The translations under genes were made by a program, and so were the position numbers. DNA of 64,000 bases. It comes from Amphiura filiformis. Its lineage: Eukaryota; Echinodermata; Ophiuroidea; Amphilepidida; Amphiuridae. Location of the stretch: the NCBI RefSeq assembly GCF_039555335.1, contig NC_092635.1, forward strand, positions 52,512,755 through 52,576,754, written 5' to 3'. Shown one piece after another: positions 55,400 to 64,000 of this stretch. The notes under the pieces were generated by a model. The model made no database searches. It was not told where the DNA came from and saw nothing but the letters and a program-made list of their open reading frames with translations. Position 1 is the first letter of the stretch. Each line of letters starts with the position of its first letter.

Positions 55400-56623
55400 A
55401 AACATCTACCAAAAAGTAATTATCCCCTCTGAATGAATGATCATTATTTCAAAACGGTTGATCGTATGCCAAATGTAGAGTATGCATTCAAAGCAGAATT
55501 TATTTCTGCGCATTATGCATGTTATGACACCTCATTTGTTGCAATTGCCCCAATATCGATGTCTCAGCGTACGTTTAAATGAAAGTAACCCAAGATTTGA
55601 AAGTTGCAGCAAAATCCTATTGCCTTGTATTCTCTGTCCACGGAAGGAAATGTTTTCAGCTCTCATTGGATTAGTCTTCTTGTTTCGTGAATTTGGAGGA
55701 GGTCAACACATGTGATAATCAAAAAAAAAATCATTTTTCACATCAGTGGTCATTGTTTACTTGATCCCACATTAAAATATGACAAATTCAAAGTTTTTGA
55801 GGACCAAGAAGGTCACAAGAAGGACCAAGGGTTAATACATCTGTTGGTAACATCGCTTAATCAGGACATTTGAATTCAACTTTACCACTGAACATGCTGA
55901 AAGGACAACTTGTAATTGCAGGCCATTTAGGACCTTATAATTGTCAGAAAATATATTGAAATCGTCATTTTACAATTCGACGTTACGTGAATAATGATTA
56001 CTGATGTGAATAATGACAATTGTTATTGATTATCACAGGTTTTGATCCTCCAAGAGTATAGCAGTATGCAGACTTTTTATTAGACGTACAATATTGTATG
56101 TAACATATCTACGTTATTTAATCTATTGCCATTCTATTTCCAGTAATGTTTAAGTTCTAACGAATGTTTGATGACGTAAAATCGATAATATATTTCTACC
56201 AGATATTATAGGTAACATATTATCGATTTTACGTCGTCAAACATTCGTTAGAACTTAAACATTACTGGAAATAGAATGGCAATAGATTAAATAACGTAGA
56301 TATGTTACATACAATATTGTACGTCTAATACTCGGAGTCTGCATACTGCTTCTGAAACAAATAATTCAAAGAGAGCTAAACAGATTTTTTTCTACGGATA
56401 CTGGATACAAGGCAATAGGATTTTACTGCAACTTTCACATCTGGGGTTACGTTCATTAAAATGTACGCTGCGACATCAATATTGGAACTATTGCAACAAA
56501 TGAGGTGTCATAATCCGCAAATATAAATTCTGCTTCGAATGTATATCTAAAATTTGGCATCCGTTTTGGAATAATGGTCATTCATGAAGGGGAGGGGGGT
56601 AATTACCTTTTGGTAGATGTTTG
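55400..56623. repeat. Fold-back element with near-perfect inner palindrome
   Basis: The outer arms 55400-55690 and 56350-56623 pair imperfectly (ACATCTACCAAAAAGTAATT / AATTACCTTTTGGTAGATGT). The inner arms 56061-56197 and 56218-56350 are almost exact (TTTAAGTTCTAACGAATGTT and inverse). 55690-56060 has no partner and may be a later insertion. Confidence 0.8.
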
Positions 56624-56639
56624 TAAGACAACGTGAAGA

Positions 56640-57354
56640 GTTTTGAGAAATCGGGTGAGAAATAATCATCATGGTTTCCAGTGATGTGTTTTAGTAACTT
56701 CACAAGACACAAGAAAAGGGGTCTCAACTATTTGTAATACTTCTTCTTCCTTATGTATCAGTTTTGAGACACACGCGGTACATATGACTCACAAATGCTC
56801 AAAATAAGTATTTCAACAATTTAGCAAGCCCCTTTTCCTGAACTCCAATATTTTAATTTATAATTTAATTTGGTCCTATTCCTGTCTCTTTGACTCTGCG
56901 AGATCGCTTACAGTCACTGCAACCTGATTAGCATCACAATTTATGTGTTCTGATCAGATGATGCCTTATTATAACATTTCGTCACAGGAACAATAACTGA
57001 TTAACTAATCATGCTAATCTATTACAAAAATAATGTTTGAACTTGAAGTAATCCAGTGTGAACTTTGCGCAAGGCAGCCACAGGCGCTCATCTCTAATAT
57101 ACTGCCTTAAACTGCTGCTCCACACTCCAATCATCAGAGATCATCCGATTTTAACGCTGACAAACCTTTTCATCGGTCGACGGTCTGCCCTATGCAGGCT
57201 ATCTGTATTTTTGTGACAGAAACACGCTTACCTGCAGCAAAAACCTGGAACATGTCAAACTTAAGCTTTAACAAACTACAAACTATACTGGATTATATCT
57301 ACCACACCAGGAGTCAACGTCTTGGGGAATATGGTGTTTAATTTAGCAATTTGT
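56640..57354. other. Non-coding stretch
   Basis: No gene or bounded repeat recognised. Confidence 0.35.
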
Positions 57355-57589
57355 TAAGGCACAATGTCTAATTTGGTCCCATAATGCTATCGGTGCCCCG
57401 ATCGTTGGTACCGATGGCTCTTTCTATCGTACCCTGAACATCTGCAAAGTGCTTTCATTTTTATTTAAATGAAAAACGATAACACAGTGCAAATATTAAG
57501 GTTTATGCTGGGTGTGATCAAAAGAGTCATCTTTAAATAATCGGGCACCGATAGCGCTCTAATAGGACCACATTCGACGCAGTGCCTTC
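57355..57589. repeat. Palindromic element
   Basis: AAGGCACAATGTCTAATTTG..GGTCC / GGACCACATTCGACGCAGTG..CCTT ends and CTATCGGTGCCCCGAT / ATCGGGCACCGATAG inside. Confidence 0.65.
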
Positions 57590-58047
57590 ACTATGAGCCA
57601 CAGTGGTCTCATCTCCCAGTAGCACAGTTCAATAACCTGCATTCAACAATTCATAGCTCAAAAGTTGACCTCGAGTTGTGGACGATGTGTTTTTGTAACA
57701 CGTGGAAAGGTTATTCAATAAGTATAGAAGCAGCACCTATTGGGGTTAAGGAACTGTACTTAGTAAACATGGTAAGAACCATCAAAATATTTATGTTGAT
57801 ATTGTTGATGTTGATATCTGATTCAGATCCCCGTTCATATCTTGTCCAGCACTGAAGTATGATCCAAAACGTCAGCTAACATTGTATAAGTATGCAAGGC
57901 TGAAGATGCTTGTCTGGCTATAATAAAGATAAATTTGTCCTTCTTGGGGGGACAAATGTCCTTCTTGTGGGGACAAAATATCTTTTTGCTCACGTTCTTC
58001 TGCCTGGACTCGACAAGAGCATACGTGATGCATATGAGCATGTGGTT

Positions 58048-58296
58048 TCCATTAGGAAATGAATTTGGAGAAAACCTTCTGTTAATAAAATACTATGCTG
58101 AGCCACCAGCCTGGGTGGCTCACGCTCCAGTAATTTCAGATGATTGAGCTCAGTAATACATCAAAGAATGTCTTCCAATTCATGAAAACAAACAGATAAT
58201 CAGCTTATCGGATTAAAAGCTTAGATGGAAGGTCGTGCCGCTCAGCGAGCGTTTGTAATTATCAGAAGGTTTTCTCCAAATTCATTCTCTAATGCT
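58048..58296. repeat. Inverted-repeat element
   Basis: GAATTTGGAGAAAACCTTCT is mirrored by AGAAGGTTTTCTCCAAATTC at 58262-58281. A short stem GCCACCAGCCTGGGTGGC sits at about 58102-58119. Confidence 0.65.
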
Positions 58297-58299
58297 GAC

Positions 58300-59714
58300 T
58301 GGTTGTTGCTGCTTGAACGGTAAATCAAATAGACCATAGCCCTGGTGAATGCCACCATATTGTACAACGTTGTAGAACATAACTTTTTGGTAACGTTGGT
58401 AACGTTGTAACAACGTTACGTGCCTGTTATATGGATTATATTACGTTGTGTGTTACTAGGGCTACGTACAATCTTAAAATGGTGTTTTTCATTTTTGAAT
58501 AGAAATTTGTCAAGTTTCAAGGGAAACTAAAATAGATGGGGACATAACAGATTTCTCTTCAAAACGACTCGCATACTTTAATCATAATGACAATAAATTA
58601 TTCAAATAAATATTAAATGAGAAGATTGCCAAATCTTGTCAATTATTACAGCATGAGTGACTAGATTCTTGCCAAAAATTGCCCAACTTAATGAACTTGT
58701 CTTGGCAGAGGGGGACTGAACAGAATCTTGTCAAAAGGAAATGGATAATCTTGTCAAATAATGAGTCGGAGATCTTGTCAATATGAATAGCTACTTGTTA
58801 AAGCTTATCATTTTGCTAAGATTGTTCGGTCAAAGTGATAATAAACCTAACAAAATGAAGAGTATATCTCATTAAAACTAATCAAAAGCAAATGATTAGG
58901 GATTCTATTAAAAAATGAATAGAGCGAATTAAGAAATTACCATCGGAAAACAAAGGACAGTATTGTATAATAGATGTCAAATAATTGGCGATCCCAATTT
59001 CCTGACTGAAATATTCCAGATAATGCTCCTTTGAAGCAGATAGTAGATAATCACCAGCACTGTATGTTATCCTCCAAAATGACAGCAGTTTATGCTGATC
59101 TACTGATACTGATAATAATTATACTGACATGACGATGATGTCAGTGTTGTGTGACAAGGACGCAAAACCCACGTACGTATACAGGTCCGGAAACAAAATG
59201 CAAGCTGTCCTGAATCCTGACGAGGACACTGATGCGCACACCGACGTATACACAAGACCGTATGTATTAGATTTATTTCCAAAATTCTGTTTACAACTAC
59301 AATGACTGCTGATGACCCGGGCTGATGACTAAGAACATTCACTCTCACTAGGCCGCACCACCATTCCCAATATTTCGCCAAACTTAAAAGGGCATTTTGA
59401 GATTTTTATACCACTGGAACCTCTGGCTATATATAGACTGGCCCCCAGTCTCGGTTTGGTTCCATCTCTGGATAATGTAACAATAAATAATTACATAATG
59501 CCCTATGAAAAAAATATGAAAAGTCCTGTAACCCCCCCTTATTTTCTTCAATGCCAAAACCCATTCCTCTTCATCCACAAATCGGCGCCACTAATTACAC
59601 CCACCACAGTCAACCATGCAGCAATATTAGACCATGGGACAAGGCTTGCTAAGTGCTTCAGAAAGTAGTTTTCGTTCTCCCTTTCTATCACTGATCAATA
59701 ATATAACATTTCCC
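58300..59714. other. Non-coding stretch
   Basis: Repeated AATCTTGTCAA words at 58630-58790 and AACGTT words at 58365-58425; no gene or element ends seen. Confidence 0.35.
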
Positions 59715-61025
59715 ACTTTCAAAAGTTGCACGTTACTGTGTAATTTAGGAGTTATTTGGGGTTTAAAATGTGTTTTTCGTGATTTTTTTTTTTTTTTGCC
59801 CAAAAATGTCAAATATTAAAATAGCTGTAACTTTCAAAATAAATTGAGTAGAAATTTCATTTCTATTGTAGATGTTACATATTACATGGATGTCTAACAC
59901 TGGTGAATAAAAATGTCACAGCACAACTCTAAAATATAAAAAATGGCAAAAACCATATTTTTGTGCTATTTCGGCCATTTTTGAGCTAAAATGTAATTTT
60001 TGCATGGGGAAAAAAATAAATATAAATTTTATTGATTTAAAAAATATTTCATTATGTCAACCTAGTTATTCTGAACAAAAAAGTTAATGATGGTGAATGT
60101 CTGTGACCTACAGTTTTTGATCTATGGCCCTTTCAAATTCATGTATGGACTAAAATAGCATTTTTTTGTTCAATATTTCCAATATTACGCCAAAAATGGT
60201 CCTTTATGGCCATTTTAACCAACTTGTTAGTTTTTGAAAGTGGGAACTTCACTTAATAATATGAACATGTAATTGTACTTTAATGTTAAGCTATTTCAAG
60301 ATCCACTAGTATGCCCACTACCGTGGTAGCAGCAATTTTATCTACTTTCAATGCAGTAAAATGATGACTAAAATGATTTTGCTGCATTGAAAGTAGTAAA
60401 ATTGACGATATAATTGCTTCTGCCATGGAAACCGAGCTACCAGTGGATCTACAACTAGCTTAAAATGAAAGTACTATAATATATCCATAATATATGTGAA
60501 GTTCCTACTTTCCAAACACTGAAAATTTTGTTAAAATTACAAAAAGGTACCATTTTCAGCCTAATATTGGAAAAATTGACAAAAACATGCTATTTTAGTC
60601 CATATGTGAATTTGAAAGGGCCATAGATCAAAAACTATAGGTCACAGACATTCATCATCATTAACTTTTTTGTTCAGAATAACTAGGTTGATATAATGAC
60701 ATATTTTTTAAATCTAAAAATATATATTTATTTTTTTTCCCATGCAAAAATTACATTTTTAGGTTTAAAATGGCCAAAATAGCACAAAAATATGGTTTTT
60801 GCCATTTTTTTATATTTTAGAGTTGTGTTATGACATTTTTATTCACCAGTGTTGGAAATCCATATGACATGTAACATCTACAATAGAAATGAAATTTCTA
60901 CTCAATTTATTTTTAAAGTTACAGCTATTTTAATATTTGACATTTTTTGGGCAAAAATGGAAAAACACATTTTTAACCCCAAATAACTCCTAAATGAGTA
61001 AAGTAAAACATGGGAACTTTTTGGA
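59715..61025. repeat. 1.3-kb palindromic (fold-back) element
   Basis: Left arm 59715-60360, right arm 60370-61025. Examples are TTTAGGAGTTATTTGGGGTT / AACCCCAAATAACTCCTAAA, AGTTGTG..GACATTTTTATTCACCAGTG with its inverse, and CTACTTTCAATGCAG / CTGCATTGAAAGTAG at the centre. No transposase frame. Confidence 0.9.
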
Positions 61026-62861
61026 TATTAATTCAGACATATATTTACTCTTGATTTGTTATGTTTTTATGTTCTGCCCAAGAGTGGACTACGGAAGTGA
61101 AAGATAAATGCCCATGTCCCATAGTCTATTTAGAAATATACTCGTATTATAAGTGAACGCGAAAGTCCATTGAGCGCTGATTCTGTTTTAATGCTATGTA
61201 ATCTACATTACCAGTCGTTCTCCATGGACCCGAGGGAGGGTCTAGCTATATAATGCTTATGTACAAAAAATTTCTTGCAGATTAATTCATTTAGCAAAAA
61301 TATCGGGAAATTTTAATTACGTTCTGGTTCACCAGAACGAAATTACAACACATTGTCTATAGAGCAGTGGCAAACGCAAAATCGGAATTAACTGAAATTT
61401 TGGGAATAAGCTTTTTTCTTAGATATCTACTGGAAAATGTCATAAATAGAGAATGCTAGGATCAAGAAATACTCCTTTAAGGGGTTCACTCCGGATTGAT
61501 TGTCAAAATAATATTATTTGCCCCAGAATTTGTATTACATAGCGAATTTTGACAAACCAAGACAGTATATTGTTTGTTTAATCGGTCGGTCCGGGCGGAC
61601 ACACACTCAAGCAAGATGCTTAAGCCAAGCCTTAAAAGCTTATATAAGCATGCTGGCTTATATGAAGAGAAAAGAAAGAAACAGGATTGTAGAAAAAGAA
61701 CAAGGAAAAGAAAGGCTACTCCCAACAAATCAATTGTACAATTTTGTTCTTAGCCCTTGGGTCGAGAAATAAGAAATTGGGAATTTTCATTCCATGCCCC
61801 GATATAAAGGAAATACGATGCCAGAAGACATGCTGCATAAATATTGCTAAGTAAAAAAGTGCATAAAAAGCACTATATACATCAGTGTTGCTGTGTAGGT
61901 TCCCGGGGCTGGTTCAGTCTTTCAATGTTCGAGTTCATGTGTCCCCGATTACAGCATTTGACACAGACATGTCAAAACCGGTATCATGTCTTGTCTATGT
62001 CGGTCTGCTCCGTATGTATCCCGGCTATGTTCCGAAAATGTGTATTTTAAGATGCATATTAACAAGGGACGTCTGCTTTCTGGTTTTGTAATGTATTTGT
62101 ATAATTATATGCCCTTCTGTATGTCTGGGTTATGTTCGTCTGGACATGCTGCGATGGTAGATATCAACTGAATCTATCTTGTACACTACAGATTGTGTTC
62201 TGTTATTACTCTTGAGCTGAAAACGGTGTTCTGTTAATACTCTTGAGCAGAGGTCACAAAACTGAATTGTGTGGGGTTTGGTGTGTGCTGGGGTGTAGAG
62301 CAGGACTGGGTGGCCAAAATGGTCTGCATCTGCGTCCTGAAGTTCGTCAGTTCTAAGATGTTCTCGTCCGAAACGTTTGCTAGTATTATACCCTAACCTT
62401 TAAGGGGCACTTCATGATCCACAGCCTCATGCCCAAATAAAGATACGAAATTAAGCAAGAACCGCTTTCTTTTCATTTACATACGAATTGGCTGGAGAGA
62501 AGGGACAAGACCACGCCCGTATAATCTTTCGTACTTGTCTCTTCTTAGCACATCTCTTTCCTCGTGTTAACACTTTTATTGACTGTTTGATGTATGTACA
62601 TGTATCAAACAGAACATATATACCCGCTTCACACCCGGCTTCACACTCAATTTCACGTATCTTATCACTTTCAGCAGGAACACCCGATACAATCATTGAA
62701 GGTGATAAAGTTGCTTGTCTTTCCCAGTGCCTGAATTAGAGCATTGCTGTCAATTAAGATACCAAGTCCTTTGACAGTGTCTTGGATCGCGTACAGAAGG
62801 TAGCGTATCCATATGACTTAAAATAGTCAGAATATTAGGATTCTGTACTTTTAGTCAGTTA
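61026..62861. other. Non-coding stretch with a dispersed repeat piece
   Basis: 61265-61345 repeats (inverted) the CTGGTTCACCAGAACG/AATCTGCAAG block of 46175-46260. Near 62405, CACTTCATGATCCACAGCCT mirrors 46465-46490, so 61265-62440 could be one longer element. No gene. Confidence 0.4.
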
Positions 62862-63346
62862 TTAAAGGTGGGTAACCTGATTGACAATCTCATCCCCCAC
62901 TTTACCTCATCAAAATGCTGATTTTGGTATCAGATGAAAGCTCATATTTTTCTCATAAACATATTGAAATTTGGCGTTCCAAATCGGTATATTTCCGAAG
63001 AAATCATCAAAAAACTGCCGAATTAGTCTCAAATATGGCACATTTGAGACTAATTAAGCAGTTTTTTGATGATATCTTCTGAAATTCACTGAGTTGGAAC
63101 TTCTAATTTCAATATGTTTATGAGAAAAATAGGGCCTTTCACTTGAAATCAATATATTACATGATAATGATGATTATCTGTAGACTACCAATATCACGCT
63201 GTATAAATGTCGGTAATTCCATTAGGAATTAGTCACATTTACAAAAAACATTTACATGTTCTTTTTGCATCAGTGCTTGAAGTGATGACATTTTATGTTA
63301 CACGTAAGTTTTAAAGAATTTGATTTTCCAAATATATCAGGTCACC
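62862..63346. mobile_element. Palindromic repeat copy, uninterrupted relative of 41179-42437
   Basis: The inner palindrome AAACTGCCGAATTAGTCTCA / TGAGACTAATTAAGCAGTTT with longer arms (CTCATAAACATATTGAAATT / AATTTCAATATGTTTATGAG), then a tail matching 41179-41330 inverted. It supplies the empty site for the hAT-type MITE at 41332. Confidence 0.75.
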
Positions 63347-63439
63347 TTCCTTTAACATACATATAGCTGTGGCTTTCTTCTCCATTAAAGCTTACAATCA
63401 TGACAACTGAGATCAATATTTTTGTCCCAGATCTTGACA

Positions 63440-63898
63440 ATTCGTCGGCCGTATCACATACTGACGTATTCGACATTTTTAAAATTTTTGAGAAAATTGG
63501 TATATTAGTTTGTTATGTTCTACTCTATATATTCACCAAAAACCATGCCTCAAAGTGGCTTAATTAGTAAGATATTAATTAATTTAATTTTGACGTATTT
63601 ACAAAACCTTGAAATGTCTGTATCACATAACGACGTATTTGCCGATCACCTATACTGCGCAAGCCCAGTATGTCGTATCTGCAATTTGACGAATTTGCCG
63701 TTTCACATACTGACGTATTTGCGCGACGTATTTGCGCGACTTTGTAATTACACGTTAAAATCGATGTTTTGTCCTTTTCACATACTGACGTATTTGCGCA
63801 ACTGTTTCACATACTGACGTATTTGCGCGACGTATTTGTCATTTGAACAGCGAAATTGTCATTAGTCCTTTTCACATAGTGACGTATTTTATTTAATA
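63440..63898. repeat. Cluster of CACATACTGACGTATTTGCG phrases
   Basis: At least eight copies of (CT)GACGTATT, most within TTTCACATACTGACGTATTT(GCGCGA), at about 63460, 63590, 63633, 63711, 63729, 63786, 63815 and 63881. Spacing is irregular, so not a simple tandem repeat. It may be the subterminal part of an element running past the window end. Confidence 0.7.
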
Positions 63899-64000
63899 TT
63901 GTTTTTTTGCAGAATAAGTAATGCTCTGATAGTAATAAGTGAATTATATTGAAAATATAGTATATTTGCGTTACTGCTAACCTGGTTTTAATAGACAATA

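Noticed and set aside
1..64000. CRISPR array, operon or bacterial defence island
   Set aside because: Repeat arrays here lack spacer structure, and the only gene is spliced and animal-like.

Overview
This window looks like nuclear DNA of an invertebrate animal. It holds one multi-exon gene with GT-AG introns and about 45 kb of AT-rich, transposon-filled DNA. The gene resembles vertebrate OTUD7 (Cezanne), and the repeat load (a Penelope-like element, SINEs, many palindromic MITEs, frequent TAGGCCTA runs) fits a marine invertebrate such as an echinoderm or hemichordate. The species call is a guess. No bacterial or viral gene organisation is present.

Gene: an OTUD7/Cezanne-type deubiquitinase lies on the minus strand, from the ATG at 28630 to the stop at 9580, in nine coding exons. 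I could join all nine exons with consistent phases. The conceptual product is about 894 residues: an N-terminal UBA-like domain, an OTU cysteine protease domain (GDGNC with Cys194; His380), a long disordered region and a C-terminal A20-type zinc finger. The last exon carries two compensating frame changes (near 10683 and between 10466 and 10262). They are either assembly errors or real lesions.

Left flank (1-9500): a head-to-head pair of broken Penelope-like retroelements sits between inverted arrays of a 175-bp tandem repeat (1-2970). It is followed by palindromic MITEs, two tRNA-derived SINE copies and one MITE nested in another.

Introns (11064-28548): nearly every intron holds MITEs. For many of them the target-site duplication (TSD) can be read directly: TTAA, TA, 3-bp TAA, or perfect 8-bp.

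Right flank (28.7-64 kb): no convincing gene. It holds a possible Helitron, more TTAA-, TA- and 8-bp-TSD MITEs, and two elements packed with a repeated short phrase. It also holds large palindromes, a roughly 5-kb inverted duplication around a 5'-truncated LINE tail, and a 40-bp tandem array interrupted precisely by a TTAA-type MITE.

No new defence or metabolic system is visible. The useful novelty lies in the well-resolved non-autonomous transposon families, several with internal empty-site evidence, and in the integrity question over the OTUD7-like gene.
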